Below, piece after piece: positions 44,586 to 53,489 of a DNA stretch of 64,000 nt. The stretch spans positions 1 through 64,000 of the forward strand of contig NZ_QLSU01000009.1 in assembly GCF_003268775.1 (NCBI RefSeq), given 5' to 3'. Position 1 is the first letter of the stretch. Each line of letters starts with the position of its first letter. This stretch comes from Paraburkholderia unamae (GTDB taxonomy: Bacteria > Pseudomonadota > Gammaproteobacteria > Burkholderiales > Burkholderiaceae). The translations under genes were made by a program, and so were the position numbers. Under the pieces are notes generated by a model. It saw only the letters and a program-made list of their open reading frames with translations, did not search any database and was not told the origin of the DNA.

Positions 44586-45467
44586 TCAGCGCGGCTTTTT
44601 CTCCGGCAGCGGAATCCATTCCGTTTCGCCGGGAACATGCCCCATTTCCTGGCGCGTCCAGGCCGCTTTCGCGGCTTCGATCTTTTCGCGCGAGCTTGCC
44701 ACGAAATTCCATTCGATGAAGCGCTCGCCTTCGAGCTTCTCGCCGCCCAGCAGCATCACGCGCGCCCCGTTCGCGCTCGAAAGCGTGACGGTTTCGCCGG
44801 GCACGAGCACGGCCATGGTGTGCTGTTCGAGCGGCGTGCCGTCGATGGCGAGGTCGCCTTCCACGAGGTAGACGCCGCGTTCCTCATGCTCCGCGTCGAG
44901 CGCGACGGCGCTGCCCGGCGCGAAGTCGGCGGCCACGTAGAGCGTGCCCGAGAAGGTCTCGACGGGCGAGGTGGCGCCGAACGCCGTGCCCGCGATCACG
45001 CGCATGGCAACGCCGTTGCGCTCGATTTCGGGCAGCGTGTCGCCGGCGTGATGGAAGAACGACGGCTCCGTGTCTTCGTGATCGAAGGGCAGGGCCACCC
45101 AGGTCTGGATGCCGTGCATGGTGAGGCCGGTGGCGCGGTCTTCCTCCGGCGTGCGCTCGGAGTGGACGATGCCGCGCCCGGCCGTCATCCAGTTCACGTC
45201 GCCGGGCACGATCTTCTGGCTCGAACCGATGCTGTCGCGATGCATGAGCGCGCCGTCGAACAGATACGTGACGGTGGCCAGGCCGATGTGCGGGTGCGGG
45301 CGCACGTCCACGCCCGCGCCCGGCGCGAGGGTGGCGGGGCCCATGTGGTCGAAGAAGATGAACGGGCCGACAAGGCGGGCCGCGAGCGCGGGCAGCACGC
45401 GCCGCACATACAGATTGCCGATGTCGCGTTGATGAGGCTTGAGTACCGCTTTGATCGATGAGGACAT
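44586..45467 (-). CDS. Pirin-family protein
   Basis: The 293-residue bicupin has the metal-binding motif DVRPHPHIGLATVTYLFDG and the later GRGIVHSE, giving the His/His/His/Glu ligand set of pirins. The C-terminal cupin ends with an Arg/Lys-rich tail. Bacterial pirins include quercetinase-like dioxygenases and metabolic regulators; which applies here is not clear. AAGGAAG precedes the ATG. It may share a transcript with cnoX 144 bases downstream. Confidence 0.9.
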   Translation of the reverse strand: MSSSIKAVLKPHQRDIGNLYVRRVLPALAARLVGPFIFFDHMGPATLAPGAGVDVRPHPHIGLATVTYLFDGALMHRDSIGSSQKIVPGDVNWMTAGRGIVHSERTPEEDRATGLTMHGIQTWVALPFDHEDTEPSFFHHAGDTLPEIERNGVAMRVIAGTAFGATSPVETFSGTLYVAADFAPGSAVALDAEHEERGVYLVEGDLAIDGTPLEQHTMAVLVPGETVTLSSANGARVMLLGGEKLEGERFIEWNFVASSREKIEAAKAAWTRQEMGHVPGETEWIPLPEKKPR

Positions 45468-45671
45468 GGACGCTTCCTTGATGAGTCGTACGGCACGGAT
45501 GTCGTGGCGGGATCGGGTGCCGGAATCGGCGCGCGGGCGGGCCGCGCGCGCAGCAGGCGCTCATTCTAACGCCGGGCTTCGCGGTGTGTGGCTAACGCGT
45601 GGAGGCTCGGCGCGTTGCGGCGCGAGGCGGTAAACTCGCGAATTCGACGAAAAAAATGGGGAGAGCAGGAG

Positions 45672-46568
45672 ATGTCGCCGAAGGACTTGTTGCTCGCGCT
45701 GGTGGTGGTGCTCGCGTGGGGCGTGAATTTCGTGGTGATCAAGGTGGGGCTGCACGGCGTGCCGCCGCTCCTGCTCGGCGCGCTGCGCTTCATGCTGGCG
45801 GCGTTCCCGGCGGTGCTGTTCGTGAAGCGCCCGCAAATGCCGCTGCGCTGGCTGCTGGCCTATGGCGCGACGATCTCGCTTGGCCAGTTCGCGTTTCTCT
45901 TCACGGCGATGTACGTGGGCATGCCCGCGGGCCTCGCCTCGGTCGTGTTGCAGGCGCAGGCGTTTTTCACGCTCGGTTTCGCGGCGTTCTTCCTGCACGA
46001 GCGCTTTCACGCGCAGAACGTGATCGGCTTGTTGATCGCCGCGGGCGGGCTCGCGCTGATCGGCATGCAGTCGATGGGCAGCAGTGCGGGCGGCATGACC
46101 ATCGCCGGTTTCCTGCTCACGCTGTGCGCCGCGTGCATGTGGGCGCTCGGCAATATCGTCACGAAGAAGGTGGGCAAGGTGGATCTCGTTGGCCTCGTGG
46201 TGTGGGCGAGCCTCGTGCCGCCGCTGCCGTTCCTCGTGCTGTCGTACTGGATGGAGGGGCCGCAGCGCATGGGTCAGGCGCTTGCGGGCATCGGCATGGC
46301 TTCGGTGGGCGCGATCGTCTATCTCGCGTTCGTCGCGACGCTGGTCGGCTATAGCCTCTGGAGCCGCCTGCTTTCGAAGTACCCCGCAAGCCAGGTCGCG
46401 CCGTTCTCGCTGCTCGTGCCGATCGTCGGGCTGGCTTCGGCGTCGCTGCTGCTCGGCGAGCAGCTCACGGCCGCCGAGATCGGGGGCGCCGTGCTCGTGA
46501 TGGGCGGGCTGGCCGTCAACGTGTTCGGCGGCTGGGTCAAGCAGCGTCTGGGCGCAGTGCGTTCCTGA
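45672..46568 (+). CDS. EamA/DMT-family transporter
   Basis: The 298-residue membrane protein has ten predicted helices in two EamA repeats. The first starts LLLALVVVLAWGVNFVVIKV and the second starts near GGMTIAGFLLTLCAACMWAL. It resembles the E. coli cysteine/O-acetylserine exporter EamA, but the substrate cannot be deduced. I chose the ATG at 45672 because GGAGAG lies about nine bases upstream and the first helix starts right after it. Confidence 0.9.
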   Translation: MSPKDLLLALVVVLAWGVNFVVIKVGLHGVPPLLLGALRFMLAAFPAVLFVKRPQMPLRWLLAYGATISLGQFAFLFTAMYVGMPAGLASVVLQAQAFFTLGFAAFFLHERFHAQNVIGLLIAAGGLALIGMQSMGSSAGGMTIAGFLLTLCAACMWALGNIVTKKVGKVDLVGLVVWASLVPPLPFLVLSYWMEGPQRMGQALAGIGMASVGAIVYLAFVATLVGYSLWSRLLSKYPASQVAPFSLLVPIVGLASASLLLGEQLTAAEIGGAVLVMGGLAVNVFGGWVKQRLGAVRS

Positions 46569-46599
46569 AGCCGCGCCCGAGTCTTCGATTGAGGCTGCA

Positions 46600-46645
46600 A
46601 ACGAAAACGCCGCGCAAGCCTTCGGGCTTGCGCGGCGTTTTCGTT
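46600..46645. terminator. Bidirectional terminator with 21-bp perfect stem
   Basis: Bases 46600-46620 pair without mismatch to 46625-46645 around a TTCG tetraloop. The stem ends in A/T-rich arms, so it serves both the EamA gene and the convergent amiC. Confidence 0.93.
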
Positions 46646-46671
46646 GCGGCGCGCAGTGAGGCTTCGCGGCC

Positions 46672-48255
46672 TCAGGTCATGCGGCTCTTCGCGAGCGGCG
46701 GGTTGGCCGCGAAATAGCGCTTGATGCCCTTCATGATGGCGTTGGCCATCTTGTCGCGATAGGCGTCGTCGTTGAGCTTGCTCTCTTCCTCGGGATTGCT
46801 GATGAAGGCCGTTTCCACGAGGATCGACGGAATGTCGGGGGCCTTGAGCACCGCGAAGCCCGCCTGCTCGACCGAGCCCTTGTGCAGCTTGTTGATCTCG
46901 CCGACCTCGTTGAGCACGAAGCCGCCGTAGCGCAGCGAGTCGCGGATCTGCGCCGTTGTCGACATGTCGAAGAGCGCGCGGTTCACGGCGGCGTCGGCCG
47001 TCTGCACGCTGATGCCGCCGATCTGGTCCGACGAGTTTTCCTTGTTCGCCATCCAGCGCGCGGCCGCGCTGGAAGCCCCGTGCTCCGACAGCGCGAACAC
47101 CGACGAGCCGCGCGCGGCGGGTGTGGTGAACGCGTCGGCGTGAATCGAGACGAACAGGTCCGCACCCACGCGGCGCGCCTTCTGCACGCGCACGTTCAGC
47201 GGCACGAAGAAGTCGGCGTCGCGCGTCATCATCGCGCGCATATTGGGCTGGGCGTCGATCTTCGCGCGCAGCTTCTTCGCGATGTCGAGCGCGACGTGCT
47301 TCTCGTAGGTGCCCGCACTGCCGATCGCGCCCGGATCTTCGCCGCCGTGGCCGGGGTCGATCGCGACGGTCAACAGGCGCGTGGTGCCGCGTTTGCCGGG
47401 CTTCGGCGCGGTGAAGCCGTAGTCGTCGCTGCTTGCGCCGTCGTCGCTTCCGGTGTTCGCGTTGTTTGCGTTGTTACGCTGCGCGATGACGGGCGGCTTC
47501 GGCACCGCGGGCTTCGGCGACGGCGGCACGACCACGGCCGGCGGAACCGGCGGCGCGGGATGCGGCGCGCCGGACGAGGCATTCGCGTCGTTCTGCGCGT
47601 AGCGCTCGAAGAAGGCGTCGCTGTTGTCGTGCGCGGGCGGCGTGTTGGGCCCGGCCAGCGTCGACGGCGTGGAAGGCGGCGCGCTGTCCTTCATTGCCTC
47701 GCGGGCGTCGAGCTGCTGCTGCTTGCGCTCGGTCTGCGCGAGGAGGTCCATGAGCGGGTCGGGCGCGACCGCCGGATAAAGGTCGAACACGAGCCGGTAC
47801 TTGTAGGAGCCCACCGGCTGGAGCATGAACACCTGCGGCTTGACCGAGCCCTTGAGGTCGAACACCATGCGCACGACGTGCTGCTGGTACTGCCCCACGC
47901 GCACCGCCTGGATTTGCGGATCGTTCGGCGTGATCTTGGAGACGAGATTCTTGAGCGCGTCGTCGAGATCGAGTCCGCTCAGGTCGACGACGAGACGATC
48001 GGGGCCTTGCAGCAGTTGCTGCGAGTTCTGGAGCGGCTGGTCCGACTCGATGGTCACGCGCGTGTAGTCGCGCGCGGGCCACACGCGCACGCCAATTACG
48101 GAGGTGGCCCACGCGAGGCGCGGCGCCGCGACGGAGAGGCCGAGCACGAGCGTGGAGGCGCCCGCCTTCAGAATCTGCCGGCGACGCCAGTTGTGCGTGG
48201 CGGTGGCGGCCGATTCGATCGAGCGGAACGGTTTGATCAACATCTTTCTAGACAT
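46672..48255 (-). CDS. amiC: N-acetylmuramoyl-L-alanine amidase, Tat-exported
   Basis: The 527-residue septal amidase cleaves the peptide stem from peptidoglycan during daughter-cell separation. The N-terminus carries a twin-arginine signal (NWRRRQILKAGASTLVLG). An AMIN domain follows (VRVWPARDYTRVTIESDQPL). A Pro/Asn-rich linker leads to the Amidase_3 zinc domain with IDPGHGGEDPGAIG, FVSIHADAF and ILVETAFISNPEEE. AGGAAAGG precedes the ATG. It overlaps tsaE by 19 bases. The linker is long for the family. Confidence 0.95.
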   Translation of the reverse strand: MSRKMLIKPFRSIESAATATHNWRRRQILKAGASTLVLGLSVAAPRLAWATSVIGVRVWPARDYTRVTIESDQPLQNSQQLLQGPDRLVVDLSGLDLDDALKNLVSKITPNDPQIQAVRVGQYQQHVVRMVFDLKGSVKPQVFMLQPVGSYKYRLVFDLYPAVAPDPLMDLLAQTERKQQQLDAREAMKDSAPPSTPSTLAGPNTPPAHDNSDAFFERYAQNDANASSGAPHPAPPVPPAVVVPPSPKPAVPKPPVIAQRNNANNANTGSDDGASSDDYGFTAPKPGKRGTTRLLTVAIDPGHGGEDPGAIGSAGTYEKHVALDIAKKLRAKIDAQPNMRAMMTRDADFFVPLNVRVQKARRVGADLFVSIHADAFTTPAARGSSVFALSEHGASSAAARWMANKENSSDQIGGISVQTADAAVNRALFDMSTTAQIRDSLRYGGFVLNEVGEINKLHKGSVEQAGFAVLKAPDIPSILVETAFISNPEEESKLNDDAYRDKMANAIMKGIKRYFAANPPLAKSRMT

Positions 48256-48827
48256 GCCTTTCCTGATGCGCTGTATGCGTAGGCGGTGAGCACGCGGCCT
48301 TCGCCGCTTGCATCCGGCTCGAGCGAGAACACGAGATCGGGTACGCCCAGCAGGCCGCCCGCGCGTTGCGGCCATTCGACGAGGCACACCGCATCTTGCG
48401 CGAAGTATTCGCGAAAGCCCGAGTCGGCCCATTCGGCCGGATCGCTGAAACGGTACAGATCGAAGTGGTAGAGCTGGAGTTCCCCATTCGGCGCTGCAAC
48501 CACGTAGGGCTCAACGAGCGTGTACGTCGGGCTGCGCACGCGGCCCGTGTGACCGAGCGCGCGCAAGGTGGCGCGCACGAGCGAGGTTTTGCCCGCGCCG
48601 AGGTCGCCGTGCAGTTGCACGTGCAGGCCATGAAAGGGCGGGGCGCCGTGGTTTTGTACGCTGTTTCGCGCATCATTCGCGCGCAGCGAGTCCAGCGCAT
48701 GCGCGAAGCGTGCGCCGAAGGCGTCGGTGGCGGCGGCGTCCGCGAGATCGAAACGGCGCTCGAGAAGAACGTCGACTGACGGATCAAGCGGAAGCGGCGC
48801 GTGGTCGTGACCGGGCGTGTCGGGCAT
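48237..48827 (-). CDS. tsaE: tRNA threonylcarbamoyladenosine synthesis ATPase
   Basis: The 196-residue TsaE (YjeE) ATPase works with TsaB and TsaD in t6A37 modification. It has Walker A GDLGAGKTSLVRATL, then RSPTYTLVEPY, the Walker B-like YHFDLYRFSDP and CLVEWPQRAGGLL. The start at 48827 leaves only 17 bases to the divergent queG gene. Downstream it overlaps amiC, a pairing conserved in many proteobacteria. Confidence 0.94.
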   Translation of the reverse strand: MPDTPGHDHAPLPLDPSVDVLLERRFDLADAAATDAFGARFAHALDSLRANDARNSVQNHGAPPFHGLHVQLHGDLGAGKTSLVRATLRALGHTGRVRSPTYTLVEPYVVAAPNGELQLYHFDLYRFSDPAEWADSGFREYFAQDAVCLVEWPQRAGGLLGVPDLVFSLEPDASGEGRVLTAYAYSASGKACLERC

Positions 48828-48844
48828 TCTCGTAAAATGACGTA

Positions 48845-50233
48845 ATGAACCCCACGCATTCCTCTTCCCACCGCGCGCAGGATGCGCGCGCGTCTTCGGA
48901 GGCGCTCGACCCAACGTCCGCTCAGGCGCGTGCTCAAGCGCAGGCTCAAGCTCAGGCGCCGCGAGATTCGTCTGTGCCTGCCAGCGGGCAGGCCGCGCCG
49001 CTCGATGAGGCGGCGCTTGCCGCGCTCGCGGCGCGTATCAGGACGTGGGGGCGCGAGCTGGGGTTCGGTGCGATCGGTATCAGCGACACCGACCTTTCCC
49101 ATGCCGAGGCGGGCCTCGCCGCGTGGCTCGAAGCGGGCTGCCACGGCGAGATGGATTATATGGCCAAACATGGGATGAAACGCGCGCGGCCCGCCGAGCT
49201 TGTGGCCGGCACGCGACGCGTGATCTCCGTGCGCATGGCCTATTTGCCCGCCGATACGCTCGCGCCGAATGCAACGGGAAAGACACACGAAAGTGCTTCG
49301 CAAGGCGGCGCCGAGACAAGCGCCGTGCCTGGCACGAACGTTGCCCGCGAGACCATCCACGCCGACTGGCGCTTGCGCGAACACGCGCGCCTCGCCGACC
49401 CGCACGCGGCTGTTGTCTCGATCTACGCGCGTGGCCGCGATTATCACAAGGTGCTGCGCGCGCGGTTGCAGCAGCTTGCCGATCGCATCGAGGCCGAGAT
49501 CGGCGGCTTCGGCTATCGCGTGTTCACCGACTCCGCGCCCGTGCTCGAAGTCGAGCTTGCGCAGAAAGCCGGAGTGGGCTGGCGCGGCAAGCACACGCTG
49601 CTCTTGCAGCGCGACGCGGGCTCGCTGTTCTTTCTCGGCGAGATCTACGTGGACGTGCCGCTGCCCACCGACGCCGACGACCCGGCGAGCGCCGCGCCCG
49701 AGACGCCGGGCTCGCATTGCGGCAGTTGCACGCGCTGCATCAGCGCGTGCCCGACCGGCGCGATCACCGGGCCGTATCGCGTGGATGCGCGCCGCTGCAT
49801 TTCGTACCTGACGATCGAACTCAAGGGCAGCATTCCCCTGGCATTGCGCGAGCTGATCGGCAATCGTGTGTATGGCTGCGACGACTGCCAGCTCGTGTGC
49901 CCATGGAACAAGTTCGCGCAGGCCGCGCCGGTCGCCGACTTCGACGTGCGTCACGGACTCGATCGCGCGAGCCTCGTCGACCTGTTCGGCTGGAGCGCGG
50001 CGCAGTTCGACGAGCGCATGCAGGGCAGCGCGATCCGGCGCATCGGTTACGAGTGCTGGTCGCGCAATCTGGCGGTCGCGATGGGCAATGCGTTGCGCGC
50101 CACGCGCGACGACGCGCAACACGTGCAACACGCGCCCGAGCGCGCGGCCATCGTCGCGGCATTGCGCGCGCGCGAGCACGATGAGTCTGCGCTCGTGCGC
50201 GAGCACGTGCTGTGGGCGCTGGAGGCGGCGTGA
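48845..50233 (+). CDS. queG: Epoxyqueuosine reductase
   Basis: The 462-residue cobalamin and iron-sulfur enzyme reduces epoxyqueuosine to queuosine in tRNA anticodons. It has two 4Fe-4S motifs (CGSCTRCISACPTGAI and CDDCQLVCPWNKFAQ) and the substrate-site segment TDSAPVLEVELAQKAGVGW. The first 50 or so residues are an unusual Ala/Gln/Arg repeat absent from the family. A Ser/Thr-rich insert (about 140-175) follows VRMAYLP. The promoter must lie within the short gap to tsaE or inside tsaE. Confidence 0.95.
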   Translation: MNPTHSSSHRAQDARASSEALDPTSAQARAQAQAQAQAPRDSSVPASGQAAPLDEAALAALAARIRTWGRELGFGAIGISDTDLSHAEAGLAAWLEAGCHGEMDYMAKHGMKRARPAELVAGTRRVISVRMAYLPADTLAPNATGKTHESASQGGAETSAVPGTNVARETIHADWRLREHARLADPHAAVVSIYARGRDYHKVLRARLQQLADRIEAEIGGFGYRVFTDSAPVLEVELAQKAGVGWRGKHTLLLQRDAGSLFFLGEIYVDVPLPTDADDPASAAPETPGSHCGSCTRCISACPTGAITGPYRVDARRCISYLTIELKGSIPLALRELIGNRVYGCDDCQLVCPWNKFAQAAPVADFDVRHGLDRASLVDLFGWSAAQFDERMQGSAIRRIGYECWSRNLAVAMGNALRATRDDAQHVQHAPERAAIVAALRAREHDESALVREHVLWALEAA

Positions 50234-50335
50234 GAAGACAGGGCGAGAGAGGTGGAGATGAGCGATGACGTGCTGGAAATCGCGCGCGCAACGCGGCACC
50301 ATGGCGTGCAACGCTCGCGCACGAAGGAGGCAACG

Positions 50336-50824
50336 ATGTTCAACGCGGTGATCGCCGCGCCGTTCGGCAAGGTCGGCATACGTGCGAGCGGCGAAGCGCT
50401 GCGCGAGATCGTGTATCTGCCCGCGCAGACGGCCGGCGTCGAGCCCGATTGCGAACTCGCCGCGCGCGCGGCCGGGCAGATCGAGCGCTATTTCGAGAAC
50501 GCCGACGCCGCCTTCGACCTGCCGCTCGCCTTGTCGCAGGGCACGGCGTTCCAGCGGCGCGTGTGGGACGGCATCTGCTCGATCGCGGCGGGCGACATGC
50601 TCACCTACGGCGAGCTCGCGAAGCGCATTGGCAGCGTGAGCCCGCGCGCCGTGGGGCAGGCGTGCGGCGACAATCCCTTTCCGATCGTGATTCCGTGTCA
50701 TCGCGTGGTGTCGGCGAGCGGGATCGGCGGATTCGCGCATCACGGCGGCGAAGGCTTCTTTCGCGACGTGAAGCGCTGGCTGCTCGCCCACGAATGCACC
50801 GCCAACCGATTTGAGCTGCGATAA
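50336..50824 (+). CDS. ogt: Methylated-DNA--protein-cysteine methyltransferase
   Basis: The 162-residue suicide enzyme repairs O6-alkylguanine. The active-site motif PFPIVIPCHRVVSASG contains the acceptor Cys, and the HTH region GDMLTYGELAKRIGSVSPRA precedes it. The ATG at 50336 is chosen because a full AAGGAGG lies six bases upstream; an earlier in-frame start lacks this. It lies five bases upstream of xerD, so the two are probably co-transcribed. Confidence 0.94.
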   Translation: MFNAVIAAPFGKVGIRASGEALREIVYLPAQTAGVEPDCELAARAAGQIERYFENADAAFDLPLALSQGTAFQRRVWDGICSIAAGDMLTYGELAKRIGSVSPRAVGQACGDNPFPIVIPCHRVVSASGIGGFAHHGGEGFFRDVKRWLLAHECTANRFELR

Positions 50825-50828
50825 ACCG

Positions 50829-51917
50829 ATGACGATGACGACGAATCCGCCGCCGCTCGCCGCGAGCGACGCAAACGACGAGGCGCATGACCAGGTGCAC
50901 GACGAGGCACACGACGAGGCACACGACGAGGCACACGACGAGGCACACGACGAGGCACACGACGAGGTGAACAACGAGCTGAACAGCGCGGACGACGAAG
51001 CCCTCGACCCCGCCGCGGCCGAAGCGCTCTCGGCGAGCCTCACCTGCATCGACACGTTCTGCGACGCCATGTGGCTCGAGCACGGCCTCTCGCGCAACAC
51101 GCTCGATGCGTACCGGCGCGACTTGCGCCTTTTCGCGCAGTGGCTCGCGCGCGAGCGCGCCAACGCGCTCGACACGACTCACGAAGACGATCTGCTCGCC
51201 TACAGCGCGTGCCGCAAGGACGACAAATCGACCTCGGCGAACCGGCGTCTTTCGGTGTTTCGCCGCTACTACGGCTGGGCGCTGCGCGAGCAGCGCGTGC
51301 ATGCGGACCCGACCGTGCGGATTCGCTCGGCAAAGCAGCCGCCGCGTTTTCCGTCCACCTTGAGCGAGGCGCAGGTCGAGGCGCTGCTCGGTGCGCCCGA
51401 CGTCAATACGCCGCTCGGCCTGCGCGATCGCACGATGCTCGAACTCATGTACGCAAGCGGCCTGCGCGTGACCGAGCTGGTCACGCTCAAGACCGTCGAG
51501 GTGGGCCTGAACGAAGGCGTCGTGCGCGTGCTCGGCAAGGGTTCGAAGGAGCGGCTCATTCCGTTCGGCGAAGAGGCCCACGCGTGGATCGAGCGTTACC
51601 TGCGCGAGTCGCGGCCCGCGCTGCTCGGCGCGCGCACGGCCGACGCGCTTTTCGTGACCGCGCGCGCCGAAGGCATGACGCGCCAGCAGTTCTGGCACAT
51701 CATCAAGCGTCACGCGGCGGCGGCGGGCGTGCACGCGCCGCTTTCGCCGCACACGATGCGCCACGCGTTCGCCACGCACCTGCTCAATCACGGCGCCGAC
51801 CTGCGCGTCGTGCAACTGCTGCTTGGCCACAGCGACATCTCCACCACGCAGATCTATACGCACGTCGCGCGCGAGCGGCTGCGACTGCTGCACGCGAAGC
51901 ATCATCCGCGCGGCTGA
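50829..51917 (+). CDS. xerD: Tyrosine recombinase XerD with an acidic repeat N-terminus
   Basis: The 362-residue recombinase resolves chromosome dimers at dif with XerC. The catalytic set is visible: Arg in GLRVTELVTL, Lys in LGKGSKERLIPF, HxxR in SPHTMRHAFATHLL, His in LLGHSDISTT and Tyr in QIYTHVARERL. The core starts near residue 55. Before it is a repeat of five perfect HDEA units plus variants, giving a strongly acidic, His-rich tail not found in typical XerD. Housekeeping neighbours argue against a mobile-element integrase. Confidence 0.93.
   Translation: MTMTTNPPPLAASDANDEAHDQVHDEAHDEAHDEAHDEAHDEAHDEVNNELNSADDEALDPAAAEALSASLTCIDTFCDAMWLEHGLSRNTLDAYRRDLRLFAQWLARERANALDTTHEDDLLAYSACRKDDKSTSANRRLSVFRRYYGWALREQRVHADPTVRIRSAKQPPRFPSTLSEAQVEALLGAPDVNTPLGLRDRTMLELMYASGLRVTELVTLKTVEVGLNEGVVRVLGKGSKERLIPFGEEAHAWIERYLRESRPALLGARTADALFVTARAEGMTRQQFWHIIKRHAAAAGVHAPLSPHTMRHAFATHLLNHGADLRVVQLLLGHSDISTTQIYTHVARERLRLLHAKHHPRG
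50898..50969 (+). repeat. 12-base tandem repeat encoding HDEA units in xerD
   Basis: The unit CACGACGAGGCA occurs five times exactly (50898-50957), followed by one degenerate copy. It is in frame, so copy-number change would alter the length of the XerD tail without a frameshift. Confidence 0.95.
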
Positions 51918-51980
51918 GCGGCCAGGCGCGGTTGGCCGGGCCCGCGCGGGCCGTGCGGTTAGTGCGTTTACAATGCGCCG

Positions 51981-52472
51981 ATGAGCAAAACGAAACACGT
52001 GTCCGAAACGCCCGCCACGCAGATGCTGCGCCGCGCGGGCGTCGCTTTCGGCGAGCATCCCTATGAGTATGTCGAGCATGGCGGCACGGAAGAGTCCGCG
52101 CGCCAGCTCGGCGTGGACGAACATCGCGTCGTGAAGACGCTGGTGATGGAAGACGAGCGCGCCAAGCCGCTCATCGTCCTCATGCACGGCGACCGCAAGG
52201 TCTCGACCAAGAACCTCGCGCGGCAGATCGGCGCGAAGCGCGTGGAGCCGTGCAAGCCCGAAGTCGCGAATCGCCATTCGGGCTATCTGGTGGGCGGCAC
52301 GTCGCCGTTCGGCACGAAGAAAACCATGCCCGTGTACGTCGAATCGACCATACTCGAACTCGATGAAATCTGGCTCAACGGCGGGCGGCGCGGCTATCTC
52401 GTGAGCCTCGCCCCCGCGGTGCTCACCTCGCTGCTCGGCGCGAAGCCGGTGCAGTGCGCGAGTGTCGAGTGA
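51981..52472 (+). CDS. ybaK: YbaK-type Cys-tRNA(Pro)/aminoacyl-tRNA deacylase
   Basis: The 163-residue protein of the YbaK/ProX superfamily hydrolyses mischarged Cys-tRNA(Pro) in trans. Typical segments are TPATQMLRRAGVAFGEHPYE, VVKTLVMEDE, the Lys-containing HGDRKVSTKNLARQIGAKR and YLVGGTSPFGTKKTMPVYVE. It is full length, with no strong ribosome site. It is located between xerD and plsY, a housekeeping neighbourhood. Confidence 0.93.
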   Translation: MSKTKHVSETPATQMLRRAGVAFGEHPYEYVEHGGTEESARQLGVDEHRVVKTLVMEDERAKPLIVLMHGDRKVSTKNLARQIGAKRVEPCKPEVANRHSGYLVGGTSPFGTKKTMPVYVESTILELDEIWLNGGRRGYLVSLAPAVLTSLLGAKPVQCASVE

Positions 52473-52627
52473 GGCGCGCGCCTGCGCGTGAGCTTGCGTT
52501 GTTTCCCTGATTTACCCTGGTTTTCCCTCGTATGTTCCCGGCGCGCGGGCAAGGGCTGCCCGCGCTTCGGTAGAATGGGCGCCTTCGCGCATCGCGCACC
52601 GCTTTCCACTTCCACCGGGTTTCGTGC

Positions 52628-53248
52628 ATGTACAACCTGTTCGTCGCCGTTCTTGCCTATCTGATCGGTTCGGTTTCGTTCGCCGTGATCGTGAGCCGCC
52701 TCATGGGCCTCGACGATCCGCGCTCCTACGGCTCGGGCAATCCCGGCGCGACCAACGTGCTGCGCAGCGGCAACAAGAAGGCCGCGATCCTCACGCTGAT
52801 CGGCGACGCGTTCAAGGGCTGGTTCGCCGTCTGGCTCGTCGTGCACTTCGGGCCGGGCTACGGACTCGGCGATCCGGCCATCGCGCTCGCGGCCATCGCG
52901 GTGTTCCTGGGTCACCTTTATCCCGTGTTCTTCCGCTTCCAGGGCGGCAAGGGCGTGGCGACGGCCGCCGGCGTGCTGCTCGCCGTGAACCCGATACTGG
53001 GCGCCGCCACGCTCGCCACCTGGCTCATCGTGGCGTTCTTCACGCGCTATTCGTCGCTCGCGGCGCTCGCGGCCGCCGTGTTCGCGCCGCTCTACTACGT
53101 GTTCATGTTCGGCCCGCGTGTTGTCGCGCTCGCCATCCTCGCCATGAGCGTGCTCCTCTTCTGGCGGCATCGCGCGAACATCTCCAAGCTCATCGCCGGC
53201 AAGGAAAGCCGTATCGGCGAGAAGAAGGCCGCCGCCACGGGGAAGTAA
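52628..53248 (+). CDS. plsY: Glycerol-3-phosphate acyltransferase
   Basis: The 206-residue inner-membrane enzyme transfers acyl from acyl-phosphate to glycerol-3-phosphate, starting phospholipid synthesis. The conserved motifs are SYGSGNPGATNVLRSGNKKA (loop 1), GHLYPVFFRFQGGKGVATAA (loop 2) and HRANISKLIAGKESRIG near the C-terminus. Five membrane helices are predicted. Confidence 0.96.
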   Translation: MYNLFVAVLAYLIGSVSFAVIVSRLMGLDDPRSYGSGNPGATNVLRSGNKKAAILTLIGDAFKGWFAVWLVVHFGPGYGLGDPAIALAAIAVFLGHLYPVFFRFQGGKGVATAAGVLLAVNPILGAATLATWLIVAFFTRYSSLAALAAAVFAPLYYVFMFGPRVVALAILAMSVLLFWRHRANISKLIAGKESRIGEKKAAATGK

Positions 53249-53268
53249 TCCGGGAAAGCGGTCGGGGA

Positions 53269-53293
53269 ACCGGGCCGGTGCGCCCGGCCCGGT
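53269..53293 (+). terminator. GC hairpin after plsY
   Basis: A 10-bp perfect stem (ACCGGGCCGG with CCGGCCCGGT) and five-base loop are followed by CAGTTATTTG. The weak T content makes it a partial terminator at best. Confidence 0.55.
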
Positions 53294-53489
53294 CAGTTAT
53301 TTGTCTGATAATTTCGCTTATCGCGCGCCGAATCGCATGTAATGCGCATCTAAAACGCAACTGAGGCGCAACTGAGGCGCATTGTCTGCGATCCGCCCTC
53401 AAGAATGCCGTGTGACCTGCCGTAAACCCTGGTAGTTCCAGACCAGGTTGCGCAGGATTCCCCTCATTTCCACACGGCTTTCCCCTCCC

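Noticed and set aside
50898..50969. Tandem repeat as a CRISPR array
   Set aside because: The 12-base units are contiguous, without spacers, and encode protein in frame.
48248..51175. 975-residue minus-strand frame
   Set aside because: It covers queG, ogt and xerD in antisense and is low-complexity Arg/Ala; no family motif.
50829..51917. Tyrosine recombinase as a sign of a mobile element
   Set aside because: The core matches chromosomal XerD, it sits in the ogt-ybaK-plsY housekeeping context, and no attachment sites or cargo are visible.
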